Assembly (NCBI GenBank): GCA_036871055.1
Contig: CP141893.1
Span: forward strand, 3,410,001-3,474,000
Length of the DNA stretch: 64,000 nucleotides
DNA from: Bisbaumannia sp015645095
GTDB taxonomy: Bacteria > Pseudomonadota > Gammaproteobacteria > Pseudomonadales > Halomonadaceae
Direction of reading: 5' to 3'
Under the pieces are notes generated by a model, which was given only the letters and a program-made list of their open reading frames with translations, had not been told where the DNA came from and ran no database searches. A program made the position numbers and the translations under genes. This document shows positions 1 through 9,700 of the stretch, piece after piece; the stretch's first letter is position 1, and each line of letters begins with the position of its first letter.

Positions 1-528
1 CCGGCGCCGACCCGAGTGATCTGCGCCGGCGGCTATCTGCCACCGCCCCTGGACGGGGTGCTGACCTTCGGCGCCACCTTCGCCCCCAACGACGCAAGCG
101 ATGAAATACGGGAGGCGGACCACGCCGCCAACCTGGCGGAGCTCGAGGCCACCCTGCCCGGCTATGTGGCGGCGCTGCGCGAAGCCGGCGCCGAGCCGGC
201 ACCCTCACACCTGGCGGGTCGCGCCGCGGTGCGCGCGGCCAGCCCCGACAAGAGCCCCTATGCCGGGCCGCTGCCGGACGCCGAGGCCTGGCGGCGCGAC
301 TATGCGCCCCTCGCCAAGGACGCCAAGCGCATCCCCGAGCTTCCGGGGCGCCACCATCCGGGGCTCTGGATCAGCGCCGCCCACGGCTCCCGGGGCCTGG
401 CCAGCGCGCCGCTGTGTGCCGAGCTGCTGGCCTCGATGCTCTGCGACGAGCCCCTGCCGCTGCCCCGCGACCTGGTGGATCACCTGCACCCAGGGCGGCG
501 GCTGATTCGCGAGCTGATTCGCGGCTAG
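1..528 (+). CDS. mnmC: MnmC C-terminal part (tRNA mnm5U-modifying bifunctional enzyme), 5' truncated by window edge
   Basis: The reading frame is open from base 1 and ends with TAG at 526-528, so only the last ~175 residues are present. They match the end of the FAD-dependent oxidoreductase domain of MnmC, which removes the carboxymethyl group of cmnm5(s2)U34 in tRNA before methylation by the N-terminal domain. Visible landmarks are a GRAAVRA stretch followed by SPDKSPYAGPLPD, and near the end an SAAHGSRGLASAPLCAELLA segment typical of DAAO-like FAD enzymes. The catalytic N-terminal methyltransferase domain lies outside the window. The stop overlaps by 4 bp, tail to tail, with the stop of the minus-strand exporter gene. 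Confidence 0.9.
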   Translation, partial: PAPTRVICAGGYLPPPLDGVLTFGATFAPNDASDEIREADHAANLAELEATLPGYVAALREAGAEPAPSHLAGRAAVRAASPDKSPYAGPLPDAEAWRRDYAPLAKDAKRIPELPGRHHPGLWISAAHGSRGLASAPLCAELLASMLCDEPLPLPRDLVDHLHPGRRLIRELIRG

Positions 529-1448
529 CCCGCCGACGCCTGGCTGCCGTCACGACCTGCCCGTGGCCCCAGCCGGCCGCTGCCGATCAGGGCGCCGCCG
601 CAGATCAGCAGGGCGGCGATCAGCAGGGTCGGGCCGGCAGCGGCCAGGCCCGCGGCGATCAGCACCAGAGTGGAGAGCAGCGGCGTCGCGTAGGAGAGCA
701 GCCCCAGCAGGCGCACCTGCCCCCGCTTCATGCCCAGGTCCCAGGTAAAGAAGGCACTGCCCACCGGGCCCAGCCCCAGGGCCAGGATGGCCCAGAGATT
801 GGCGCCCTCGGGCCAGCCGCGGGGCTCCCAGGCCAGGTGACAGAGCAGTGCCAGCAGCGCCGCCCCCAGACAGTTCCAGGCCACCGCCGCGGTGGGGATC
901 CGCGCCAGCAGCCGCGAGGCCACCGAGTAGCCGCCCCAGATAAAGGCCGCGGCGAAGGCCGCCAGGTAGCCCGGCGCGTACTCCCCCGCCCAGTCGAGGC
1001 CCTCCGGCCCCACCAGCAGCGCCGCGCCGAGGAAGCCGCAGCCTCCCCCCAGCAGATGGATGCCACGCAACCGCTCCCCCGGCAGCAACCAGCCGGCGAA
1101 AATCACGATCAGCAGCGGCCAGAGGTAGCTGATCAGGCCGGCATTGGCCGCCGGCGCGTTCTGCTGGGCGACGAAATAGCAGAGGTGGTAGCCGAACAGG
1201 CCGCCGATGCCCAGCGCCCAGCCCGCCGGGGGCTGACGCAGGGCCGCGGCCAGGGCCGGCCCCTCGCCGCGGACCAGGAACACCAGCAGCGCCAGGCCGC
1301 CGGCCAGGCCGAAGCAGAGCGCGGTGAGCAGGAAGGGTGGCACCGGGCCGGCCCACTGGGTAAACAGCGCCAGGGTCGCCCAACTAAGGACGGTACTGGC
1401 ACCCCACAGGGTGGCGCGGCGCGCCTCGGCGGGGGATACGGCCGACAT
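525..1448 (-). CDS. EamA/DMT-family inner-membrane transporter
   Basis: A 307-residue, strongly hydrophobic protein with about ten predicted membrane segments arranged as two EamA repeats, the usual drug/metabolite transporter architecture. The first repeat has the GLISYLWPLLIVIFAGWLLP segment seen in YddG-like aromatic amino acid exporters, and the second has the SYATPLLSTL segment. Substrate cannot be read from sequence; amino acid export is the likeliest role. It lies 178 bp downstream of an AraC-family regulator on the same strand, so the two may be functionally linked, though the gap is filled by a decayed copy of the regulator's 3' end. Confidence 0.85.
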   Translation of the reverse strand: MSAVSPAEARRATLWGASTVLSWATLALFTQWAGPVPPFLLTALCFGLAGGLALLVFLVRGEGPALAAALRQPPAGWALGIGGLFGYHLCYFVAQQNAPAANAGLISYLWPLLIVIFAGWLLPGERLRGIHLLGGGCGFLGAALLVGPEGLDWAGEYAPGYLAAFAAAFIWGGYSVASRLLARIPTAAVAWNCLGAALLALLCHLAWEPRGWPEGANLWAILALGLGPVGSAFFTWDLGMKRGQVRLLGLLSYATPLLSTLVLIAAGLAAAGPTLLIAALLICGGALIGSGRLGPRAGRDGSQASAG

Positions 1449-1510
1449 CGCGGGTGCTCCATTCGGGAATCAGGCGCCCAGTGTGGTCGCAGGCCAGGGG
1501 CCCTGGCTTG

Positions 1511-1612
1511 TCGATTTCGGCCATCAAGATCCGCGACGGAAATCGCTTGGCGTGATACCCCGCCAGCGGCGGCCAGTGGCAAGAGTGACGGCTGAACTGG
1601 GCGCCGTCGGCT
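1511..1612 (-). repeat. Decayed duplicate of the 3' end of the AraC-family gene
   Basis: Bases 1511-1612 repeat bases 1614-1706, which are the last ~26 codons of the AraC-type gene plus its stop and about 13 bp beyond. Long identical blocks (cgatttcggccatcaag, cgcttggcgtgat, ccccgccagcggcgg, ctgaactgggcgcc) are separated by substitutions and a ~9-bp indel. The copy has no start and is not expected to be translated. It fills the gap between the regulator and the exporter gene. Confidence 0.85.
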
Positions 1613-1626
1613 ATCGATTTCGGCCA

Positions 1627-2313
1627 TCAAGCCCCGCGGCGAAAGTCGCTTGGCGTGATGCCCCGCCAGCGGCGGAAGTGCCGGCTGAACTGGGCGCCAT
1701 CGGCGAAGCCGCAGGCCAGGGCGATCTCGGTGATCGAGGCCTCGCCCTCGGCCATCAGCCGGGCGGCCCGGGCCAGGCGCTGGTGCGTGAGCCACTGCCA
1801 GGGGGTCAGGCCAGTGAGGGCGGAGAGGCTGCGCCTCAGCTGGCGCTCGGAGAGATGCGAGACCTCGGCCAGCCCGGCCAGGTCCCAGGGGGCCGCCGGA
1901 TCGGCCTGTACCCGCCGGGTCAGCCGCGCCATATTGAGGCGCGGGCCGTTCCAGGGCGGCGCGGCACCGAGTCGCGCCAGCAGGGTCCTGTCGTCCAGCC
2001 GCCGGGCCTCCTGTGGCGCCAGGCGCAGGAAGCGGATGCAAGCGAAGAGGGCATCAACATCGCCCTCGCCCGCCGGCAGGTCCAGTACCCGACAACGGTT
2101 GCCGGCGTCGAGCCCCAGGTAGTGGTGGGTGGCCGCGGCGGGGATCAGGCAGACGCCCCCCGGCGCCAGGGCGGCGCCACGCCCCTCGATCTCGACGTCC
2201 AGGCGGCCGTCGAGGCCCACCAGCAACTGGTGGTAGTCGTGGGTATCGCTCAGGCAGTCGAGAGGATAGCTGCGCTCGACGCTGCCGGAACGCCGTGGGG
2301 GCTCGAGGGTCAT
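1627..2313 (-). CDS. AraC-family transcriptional regulator
   Basis: A protein of 228 residues when started at the ATG at 2311-2313 (first residues MTLEPPRR). An earlier in-frame ATG at 2403 would overlap the upstream YheU-family gene and is not favoured. The N-terminal ~100 residues resemble a small cupin-like ligand domain. The C-terminal ~100 residues carry two helix-turn-helix motifs of the AraC/XylS type, including LAGLAEVSHLSERQLRR and ITEIALACGFADGAQFSRHF, then the family ending RRWRGITPSDFRR. It probably controls itself or the adjacent exporter; the ligand is unknown. The 3' end is duplicated just downstream. Confidence 0.85.
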   Translation of the reverse strand: MTLEPPRRSGSVERSYPLDCLSDTHDYHQLLVGLDGRLDVEIEGRGAALAPGGVCLIPAAATHHYLGLDAGNRCRVLDLPAGEGDVDALFACIRFLRLAPQEARRLDDRTLLARLGAAPPWNGPRLNMARLTRRVQADPAAPWDLAGLAEVSHLSERQLRRSLSALTGLTPWQWLTHQRLARAARLMAEGEASITEIALACGFADGAQFSRHFRRWRGITPSDFRRGA

Positions 2314-2354
2314 GGCCTCAAGGATGCCGTCGGGGAGCGACGAATGCCAGGGGG

Positions 2355-2624
2355 CTAGCCCTCCTCCTCGTCGTCGGCCAGGTCGCGGCCGAAGGAACGC
2401 CACTGGGCCAGGGTCATCACCTCGGTGCTCTCGGTCTGGAGGTCGTGGGCGATCAGCAGCTCGCCGCGCTCGAGTTGCGCCTCCAGCTCCGCCACCCAGG
2501 CGGCCATGCCGACGCCGGTGTCGGTGGTGTCATAGCCCTGGCGGGTAACGAAGGCCTCCAGCAGGGCGACCAGCGTGGCCCCCGGCAGTAGCCGGTGGGG
2601 CACCTCCACGAAGCGTCCGCTCAT
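2355..2624 (-). CDS. YheU/UPF0270-family small protein
   Basis: An 89-residue acidic protein starting at the ATG at 2622-2624, which overlaps the ligA stop by 4 bp (ATGA), so translation is probably coupled to ligA. Similarity to the YheU family is seen in the opening VEVPHRLLPGATLVALLEAFVTRQG and in the pattern of a regulated-length helix followed by a QLERGELLI segment and an MTLAQWR motif. Family members are 70-90 residues long and have no established biochemical role. A longer in-frame ORF extending up to 2954 lies wholly inside ligA and is rejected. Confidence 0.75.
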   Translation of the reverse strand: MSGRFVEVPHRLLPGATLVALLEAFVTRQGYDTTDTGVGMAAWVAELEAQLERGELLIAHDLQTESTEVMTLAQWRSFGRDLADDEEEG

Positions 2625-4708
2625 GCCTGGTTCTCCTCGTTCGTCGCGTCGCTCTCTTCGCCGCTTTCCTCGCCGCTCTCCTCGCCGCTCTCCCAGGCGG
2701 CCAGACGCTCCAGGAAGGCCGCCTCGTCCAGCACCGGCACGCCGAGCTGCTCGGCCTTGGTCAGCTTGCTGCCGGCGGCCTCGCCGGCCACCAGGCCGGC
2801 GGTCTTCTTGGAGACGCTGCCGGCGACCTTGGCGCCCAGGGCCTGGAGACGCGTCTTGCCCTGGTCCCGGGTCATGCTCTCCAGGGTGCCGGTCAGCACC
2901 CAGGTCTGCCCCGCCAGGGGCTGGGGCCGCGCCTCCACCGCCGCCTCCTCCCACTGCAGGCCGCAGGCGAGCAGGTCCTCGAGGGTCTCGCGGTTGTGGG
3001 GCTGGCGGAAGAAGGTATGCACATGGCGGGCGACGATGGGGCCCACGTCCTCCACCGCCTCCAGGGCCTCCGAATCGGCGCCCATGAGCGCCTCCAGGGT
3101 GCCGAAGTGGCGGGCCAGGTTGGCGGCGGTGGCCTCCCCCACTTCGCGGATGCCCAGGGCATAGATAAAGCGCGCCAGGGTGGTGTGCTTGGCCTTCTCC
3201 AGGGCCACCACCAGGTTCTCCGCGGACTTCTCGCCCATCCGCGGCAGCTCCGCCAGGTGGGCGGCACGCAGCCGGAAGAGGTCCGCCGGAGTCTTGACCC
3301 AGTCCCGCTCCACCAGTTGGTCGATCAGCTTGACCCCCAGCCCCTCGATATCCAGGGCGCGGCGGGAGGCGAAGTGCTTGAGGGCCTCCTTGCGCTGGGC
3401 GGCGCAGTAGAGGCCACCGGAGCAGCGCGCCACCGCCTCGCCCTCCAGGCGCTCGATCTGGGAATCGCAGACCGGACAGCGTTCGGGAAAGGCAATCTCC
3501 CGGCCCGCCTCGGCGGGGGTCACCACCCGTACCACCTGGGGAATCACGTCGCCGGCGCGACGAATGGCCACGCTATCGCCGATCTTGACCCCCAGGCGAG
3601 CGATCTCGTCGGCGTTATGCAGGGTCGCATTGGCGACGATGACGCCGGCCACCGCCACCGGCTCGAGGCGTGCCACCGGGGTGATGGCGCCGGTGCGGCC
3701 GACCTGGAACTCGACGTCGTTGAGGCGAGTGACCTGCTCCTGGGCGGGGAACTTGAAGGCGATGGCCCAACGCGGCGCCCGGGCCACGAAGCCCAACTCC
3801 CGCTGCAGGCGCAGGTCGTCCACCTTGATCACCACGCCGTCGATATCGTAGCCCAGGGCATCGCGCTTCTCGCCCAGGCGCCGGCAGTAGTCGATGATCC
3901 CCGCGGCGCCGCGTACCACCTGGAGCTCGGCGCTGGTGCGCAGGCCGACCTCGGCGAGGCGCGCCATCAGTTGGCTGTGGGTGGCATCGCCGGGATCCGG
4001 CTGGATGCGGGCCACCTGATAGGCGCTGAACTCCAGGGGACGGGTGGCGGTGATGCGGGGGTCGAGCTGGCGCAGGCTGCCGGCGGCGGCGTTGCGGGGG
4101 TTGGCGAAGACCTTGGTGCCCTCCTCCCGGGCGCGCTCGTTCATCGCCTCGAAGGTGGCGTGACGCATGGTCACCTCGCCACGCACCTCGAGCAGCTCGG
4201 GGGGCGCCTCGCCACGCAGCCGCAGCGGGATGGAGCGCAGGGTGCGCAGATTGGAGGTGATGCCCTCGCCGGTGCGGCCATCGCCCCGGGTGGCGCCGCT
4301 CACCAGGCGCCCCCGCTCGTAGACCAGCGACACCGCCGCGCCATCCAGCTTGGGCTCGCAGCAGAAGGCCAGGTCGTCGCCATCCATCTCCAGGCGATCG
4401 GCGATGCGCTTGACGAAGGCGGCCAGCTCCTCTTCGTCGAAGGCGTTGTCCAGGGAGAGCATGGGCACCGCATGCTGTACCTCGGGGAAGCCCGCCGCCG
4501 GGGCGGCTCCTACCCGCTGGGTGGGGGAGTCGTCGCTGGCCAGTGCCGGGTGCGCCTCCTCCAGTTGCTGCAGCCGCCGCAGCCGGCGATCGTAGTCGGC
4601 ATCGGTCAGGTGAGGATCGTCGAGGACGTAGTAGCGGTAGTTGGCATCGTCGAGCTCGGCGCGCAGCCGCGCCACCTCGTCGCGAATCGTTGGATCGGGT
4701 TGACTCAT
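2621..4708 (-). CDS. ligA: NAD-dependent DNA ligase LigA
   Basis: A 695-residue replicative/repair ligase that seals nicks using NAD+. Domains in order are: Ia with the Y-rich NYRYYVLDDP and DADYDRRLRRL motifs; the adenylation domain with nucleotidyl-lysine motif CEPKLDGAAVSL; an OB fold; a four-cysteine zinc site (CPVC ... CSGGLYC); HhH repeats (ALDIEGLG, LPRMGEKSAENL, ALGIREVGEATA); and a BRCT domain ending around residue 672. The last ~20 residues are an acidic tail with the GEES unit repeated three times, slightly longer than in typical ~670-residue homologues. It is the last large gene of the smc-zipA-ligA run and overlaps the following YheU-family start by 4 bp. Confidence 0.97.
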   Translation of the reverse strand: MSQPDPTIRDEVARLRAELDDANYRYYVLDDPHLTDADYDRRLRRLQQLEEAHPALASDDSPTQRVGAAPAAGFPEVQHAVPMLSLDNAFDEEELAAFVKRIADRLEMDGDDLAFCCEPKLDGAAVSLVYERGRLVSGATRGDGRTGEGITSNLRTLRSIPLRLRGEAPPELLEVRGEVTMRHATFEAMNERAREEGTKVFANPRNAAAGSLRQLDPRITATRPLEFSAYQVARIQPDPGDATHSQLMARLAEVGLRTSAELQVVRGAAGIIDYCRRLGEKRDALGYDIDGVVIKVDDLRLQRELGFVARAPRWAIAFKFPAQEQVTRLNDVEFQVGRTGAITPVARLEPVAVAGVIVANATLHNADEIARLGVKIGDSVAIRRAGDVIPQVVRVVTPAEAGREIAFPERCPVCDSQIERLEGEAVARCSGGLYCAAQRKEALKHFASRRALDIEGLGVKLIDQLVERDWVKTPADLFRLRAAHLAELPRMGEKSAENLVVALEKAKHTTLARFIYALGIREVGEATAANLARHFGTLEALMGADSEALEAVEDVGPIVARHVHTFFRQPHNRETLEDLLACGLQWEEAAVEARPQPLAGQTWVLTGTLESMTRDQGKTRLQALGAKVAGSVSKKTAGLVAGEAAGSKLTKAEQLGVPVLDEAAFLERLAAWESGEESGEESGEESDATNEENQA

Positions 4709-4780
4709 GGCATCCCTGGTCTGGTGTCACTAAGGCTGGAGGGATTTTCGCATACCCGGCGTCCTTAGGCCCCATAAAGC

Positions 4781-4811
4781 CACACCCCCGATGGAGACCA
4801 TCGGGGGTGTG
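4781..4811 (-). terminator. Perfect 14-bp hairpin between zipA and ligA
   Basis: A 14-bp perfect inverted repeat (4781-4794 with 4798-4811, 3-base loop) lies about 30 bp after the zipA stop and about 70 bp before the ligA start. On the minus strand it is followed by GCTTTAT, a weak U-tract, so it could be an inefficient terminator or a transcript-stabilising hairpin. Confidence 0.5.
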
Positions 4812-4841
4812 CTTCCAACTTCCGGCTTCGAGCCTCCGGCG

Positions 4842-6545
4842 TTAGTTCACCTGATAGCGCTGCAGGCGATGGCGCCGCTCGAACTCGTGGACCTTCTGGC
4901 GGGCGAACTCCACGGTCTGGGCGGTCATCACGCTGTGATTCTCGTCCTTGAGCTCGCCGCCCAGGTGACGGACTACCACCATGGCGCACTCCACCATCGC
5001 CTCGAAGGCCGCCGAAGTGTCCTCGGCCCCCGGCAGCGGCATCAGGAAGGTGATGCCCGGGGTGGCGAACTCGTCCATGGCGTTCAGCGGGAAGGTGCCG
5101 GGCTTGACCACATTGACCATGGAGAACTGCAGCGGACTGTCGGCCGCCTCGGTCTCGAAGCGATGGAAGATGCCCATCTCACGACTGTAGCGAAGCCCGC
5201 AGGCCAGCATCAGCTTGAGCAGCTCGGTACCGGAGAAGCCTTGCTCCTCGCGACACATGACGCTGATGACGATCACCTCCTCGGCATGGGAAAGGGCTTC
5301 CCGGGCCTGGGGGGCCTCGACATCGTTGCGCAGCGCCTTCTCCACCACCGGGTGGGGCGCGACCGCCTCGGAAGCACGCACTTCGGGCTCGCGGTCGGGC
5401 TCGGCCATGGCGTCCGCGGTGGCGTCGTCCGCATAGCGGCTATCCCGATGACTGGGCCCCGCGAAGGTGAAGAGCGGATCCTGGGCGTCGCCCTCGGACT
5501 CCGCGGCGGCCTGGCGACGTTCGGCGGCTTGCCGCTCCTGCTCCAGACGCCGGCGCTCGGCGGCCTGTTGCTCGGCCTCCCGGCGTGCGGCTTCCTGCTG
5601 CTTCCGTTCGGCCTCCTGCTGCTGGCGACGCGCCGCCTCGGCGGCGGCCCGCTCGGCCTTCTGGCGCTCGCGCTCCTGCTTGCGCTGGCGATTCTGCTCG
5701 CGGCGCTCGTGGAGCCCTTTCTTGATGCCCGCTCCGAAGCGTTGCATCGATTGCCCCATCTTCACCGAACCGCTCTTGAAGGAGTCGGCCATGCCGTCGA
5801 AGTCCACCAGCCGATAGCGCTCGTCGTCGGCATGGGGATCGTGATCGGCGGGATCGGTGACCAAGGCGGGAGTCGCCTTGGCCTCGCCGGCCGTGCCTTC
5901 CACCGTCGGCTCGGTGGACAAGGCATCGCCCTCGTTCGGAAGCGACAGGCTGGGTTCGGCCTTGGGCTCGCGCCTGGGTTCGGCCGCCCTGGGCTCTTGG
6001 GGGGGTGCTTGCTCGCCGCCGGCCTGCGGTGTCTCCGCCTCGCCCGCGGGAAGCGCTTCGGTGTGCTCCTGGCCCGAGGCGGCCGCGGACGATACCCCCC
6101 GAGTCGCCCCCGGCGAGGCAACCGGCTCGGAGGCCTGGCTCGCGGGCGATGCCTTCTCGGTATCGGATGCCGCGTCGGCGGACGGCCGCACGGCCGCCGC
6201 CGGAGGCTCGGGCCGCTTGGCCTGCCACTCGGCCAGCACCCGGGAAGGCCCGGGATGCTCCTGGCGGGTCAACTTGGGCTTGGCCGCCGGGCGTTGGGAC
6301 TCACTCTCGTAGCTGGCGGGTCGCACGACCCGAGCCCCTCCGTTGGGCAACTCCCAGTTCAGCTCGGCCTCACGGGCCGCCGCCTCGGGATCCTCTTCCT
6401 GCCCCCGGGCGTCATCGATGGCAGCGCCATCGACACGGTCCAGCCGGGGCACTCGACGCTGACGCTGCAGGCGACGCACACCATCGATAACGATGAGGGT
6501 CACCAGGGCCAGCCCCAGGATGATTAGCCACTCTCTTAGTTCCAT
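4842..6545 (-). CDS. zipA: Cell division protein ZipA
   Basis: A 567-residue inner-membrane protein that tethers FtsZ to the membrane. It opens with MELREWLIILGLALVTL, a single N-out anchor followed by a basic patch (RRLQRQRR). A long Pro/Glu/Ala-rich linker follows. The C-terminal ~146 residues (from EEVIVISVMC) form the ZipA FtsZ-binding domain, with the motifs GFSGTELLKLMLACGLRY, FSMVNVVKPGTF and TPGITFLMPLPG. Unusually, residues ~275-353 are an almost uninterrupted Glu/Arg/Gln/Ala helix of coiled-coil character, making the protein much longer than the ~330-residue enteric ZipA. It sits between smc and ligA on the same strand, 194 bp after smc. Confidence 0.95.
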   Translation of the reverse strand: MELREWLIILGLALVTLIVIDGVRRLQRQRRVPRLDRVDGAAIDDARGQEEDPEAAAREAELNWELPNGGARVVRPASYESESQRPAAKPKLTRQEHPGPSRVLAEWQAKRPEPPAAAVRPSADAASDTEKASPASQASEPVASPGATRGVSSAAASGQEHTEALPAGEAETPQAGGEQAPPQEPRAAEPRREPKAEPSLSLPNEGDALSTEPTVEGTAGEAKATPALVTDPADHDPHADDERYRLVDFDGMADSFKSGSVKMGQSMQRFGAGIKKGLHERREQNRQRKQERERQKAERAAAEAARRQQQEAERKQQEAARREAEQQAAERRRLEQERQAAERRQAAAESEGDAQDPLFTFAGPSHRDSRYADDATADAMAEPDREPEVRASEAVAPHPVVEKALRNDVEAPQAREALSHAEEVIVISVMCREEQGFSGTELLKLMLACGLRYSREMGIFHRFETEAADSPLQFSMVNVVKPGTFPLNAMDEFATPGITFLMPLPGAEDTSAAFEAMVECAMVVVRHLGGELKDENHSVMTAQTVEFARQKVHEFERRHRLQRYQVN

Positions 6546-6615
6546 GGGTCGTCTTGCCTGTCTGCTAAGGCGCCATGCCTGAATGAAACGTTCGACACCA
6601 GCATAGCGCGATTAC

Positions 6616-6658
6616 CAAAAACGGGGCCACTTTTTTGGATGTCAAGTCTGGGCCCCGT
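6616..6658 (-). terminator. Rho-independent terminator-like hairpin after smc
   Basis: An 8-bp GC-rich stem (ACGGGGCC/GGCCCCGT at 6621-6628 and 6651-6658) with a 22-base loop is followed on the minus strand by a TTTTGG tract. It lies 80 bp downstream of the smc stop and upstream of zipA, so smc and zipA are probably partly separated transcriptionally. Confidence 0.6.
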
Positions 6659-6739
6659 GGTTTGCAATCGCCCCTTCTTATTCCCTGATCGAGGGGAAAC
6701 TATCCGTCCCCTTGCTGCGACACCACCCCATCATCATCA

Positions 6740-9700
6740 TCACGCCTCGGCCAGCACCGCGGCCTCTTCCACGCCCACGGATACCAGCCGCGAGACCCCC
6801 GGTTCCTGCATGGTCACCCCCATCAGGCGATCGGCGGCCTCCATGGCGATCTTGTTATGGGTGATATAGATGAACTGTACCCACTCCGACATCTCCTTTA
6901 CCAGCTTGGCGTAACGTCCCACGTTGGCATCATCCAGGGGGGCGTCCACCTCATCGAGCATACAGAAGGGCGCCGGATTGAGCTGGAAGATGGCGAACAC
7001 CAGTGACAGCGCGGTCAGGGCCTTTTCGCCCCCGGAAAGCAGATGAATGGTGCTGTTCTTCTTGCCCGGAGGACGCGCCATGATGGCCACCCCTGTCTCC
7101 AGCAAATCGTCGCCGGTCAGCGTCAACCATGCGGTCCCGCCGCCGAAGACCTTGGGGAAAAGGGTCTGCAGTCCCTCGTTGACCTGATCGAAGGTCTGCT
7201 TGAAACGGGTGCGGGTTTCCTGATCGATCTTGCGGATCGCCCGGTCGAGGGTCTCCAGGGCCTCGCTCAACTCGGCGTGTTGCGCCTCCAGGTAGTCGCG
7301 ACGCTCCGCCTGCTGCTCGTACTCCTCGATGGCGGCCAGGTTGATGGCCCCCAGACGGCGGATCTTGTCGCCGGTGGCCTCCAGGTTGGCCTGCCAGGCG
7401 GATTCGGTGGCGTTGGGATCGAGGCCGGCCTCCAGGGTGGCGACGTCGTGGCCCAGCTCGGCGAGCTGCTCGTCCTGGGCCTCGGCCTTCATGGCCAGGG
7501 CCTGGCCCTGCAGCCGCGCCTCCTGGAGACGCTCACGCACCCCCTCGAGGTTGCGCTCGTGGCCCTGGCGGGCCAGCTCGTCCTCGCGCAGCCGCTCGCC
7601 GAGGGCGGCGGCCTGATTGCGGCAGGCGTTGAGGGCGCGTTCCGCCTTGTCGCGCTCGTGAAGCAGCTCGTCGAGGCGCTCGCGGTTCTCCTCCTCCGGC
7701 TCGCGGAGCATTTCGCGCTGCTCCTCCAGCTCGGCACACTTCTCCTCCAGGCGGGCCCGGGCCTCCTCTCCACGCCCCTGCTGCTGGGCCAGGCCGGCCC
7801 GCTCGGTGGTCAGCCGCTGATGCTCCAGGGCCAGCTGCTGGGCGCGCTCCGCCAGGGGACGCTGGCGACCGCGCAACTGCGCCAGGCGCTCGGCGGCCTC
7901 GCGGCGCTGACGCTCCTGGGTCTCGCGGGTCTCGCTGCGGGCCTCGAGGCCCGCCATCGCCAGCTGCCAGGCCTCCCGGGCCTCTTCCAGGGTCAGCTCG
8001 GTCTCCTCGTGACGCTCGGCGAGACGCGCCAGCTCCTCGTCGAGCTCCTCGGCGCGGCTGGCCAGGTGTTCCAGCCGGCTGCCCAGGTTGGCCTCGGCCA
8101 GGGCCAGTTGCTGGCGACGCCCCTGTAACTCCCGCTCCTCTTCCCGGCAGCGCTCCAGGGCCTGCTCCAGGTCGCCTTCCTGCGCCTTGCGCTCGGCGAG
8201 CTCCGCTTCCAGGATCGCCAGGCGTTCATCCGCCTCGGCCAGGGCTTCGGCCACCTCGTCCCGGCGGCGACGATTGAGCAGCAGGCCATCGCCCCCGGCC
8301 TGGGCGCCGCGACGCCGCGCCCAGCCGCGACCCAGCCAGAGGCCATCGGCGGTGATCAGGCTCTCGCCGGGGGCCAGGCTGGCCTGCTGTTGCCAGGCCT
8401 CGGCCTGATCGGCGACACAGCGGATCCCGGCCAGTAGCGCCTGCAGGGGACCGGCGCCCTCGACCCGGGCCGCCAGGCTATCGGCGTCGGCATTCGCCGA
8501 ATCCACGTCGGGAGCGAGCAGCACCAGCTCGCCCTCGGCCAGGCCGCCCAGGGCCTCGCGGCCCTCGTCCAGCCGGGCCAGGCGGGCATTGAGCCAGGGC
8601 GCCAGCACCCAGGCCAGGCTCTCCTCCCAGCCCGTCGCCACCTGGAGACGCTCGCCCAGGCGCGGCGCCGCGGCGAGACCATGGCCCTCCAGGTGCGCCT
8701 CCAGGGCCTGGTCGTCGTCGGCCAGGGCGGCGGCGATCAAGGCGTCCAGGGAGGCCAGTTCGCCCTCCAGGCGGCTGCGCCGCTGGCGCAGGGCCTCGCG
8801 CTCGCCCTCCCGCTCGGCGAGGCGCTCGCGCAGGGTCTGGCGCGCCTCCTGCAGCGACTCGCGGCGCGTCTCCTGGCCCTCCTGGGCCAGGTCGGACTCC
8901 GCCAGTTGCTCAGCCAGCTCGTCCCGCTGGGCGCGCAGTTCGGCCAGGCCGGGCAGCTCGTCGCGCTGCTGGCGGCGGCGCTGGCGCTCATTGGCGATAC
9001 CCGCCAGGGTCTGTTCCAGGGTCCTGATGCGATCCTGGGCACGCTCCGCCTCGCGGCTCGCCTCCCGGTAGGCGTCGTTGAAGGCCTCCCACTGCTCGCC
9101 GGCCTCCTGGGCCCGGACCTCGGCCTCCTCCAGGGCGGCCTCCAGCTCGGCGAGTTGCTCGGCCACCTCCTCCTGCTCCGGCCCCAGGGTCTCCAGGCGC
9201 TCGTCCACCGCGGCCAGCCGCTCGCCATCCGCCTCGCCCAGGCGATCCAGGTCGGCCAGCTCGCGGCGGGCGCTCTCCAGGTCCCGGGCCAGCTGCGCCT
9301 CGCGGCCGCGGGCATGTTCCAGGCTCTGCTCGATGCGCGCCACGGCGGCGGTACTCTCGTAGAAGCGCGCCTGATGACCCTCCAGCTCCTCGGCCAGGCG
9401 ATCGTGCTCGACCCGAGCCTCCTCGAGCCGCGACTCACACTGGCGCTGACCCAGCAGCTCGCGCTCCACGGCAGTCTCCAGGTCGCGGACCCGGTGCTCC
9501 TGCTCGCCCTGCTCGGCGCGCAGGGCGCGCCCGCGCAGCAGCGCCAGCTCGCCCTTGAGGCGGTGCTCCTGCTCCTTCAACTGGCGGTAGCGGCGCGCCG
9601 CCTCGGCCTGGCGCTTGAGGCGCTCGAGCTGCTTGTCGAGCTCCTCGCGGATATCGTCCAGGCGCTCCAGGTTCTCCTGGGTGCGGCGCATGCGGTTCTC

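Noticed and set aside
2625..2954. N-terminal extension of the YheU-family gene
   Set aside because: The extension lies entirely within ligA in another frame and is Gly/Arg-rich shadow sequence; the family-length start at 2624 has a good stop/start overlap.
6726..6745. CATCATCATCATCAC tract resembling an encoded His tag
   Set aside because: It straddles the smc stop on the opposite strand and belongs to no ORF read in that frame; it is a short trinucleotide run.
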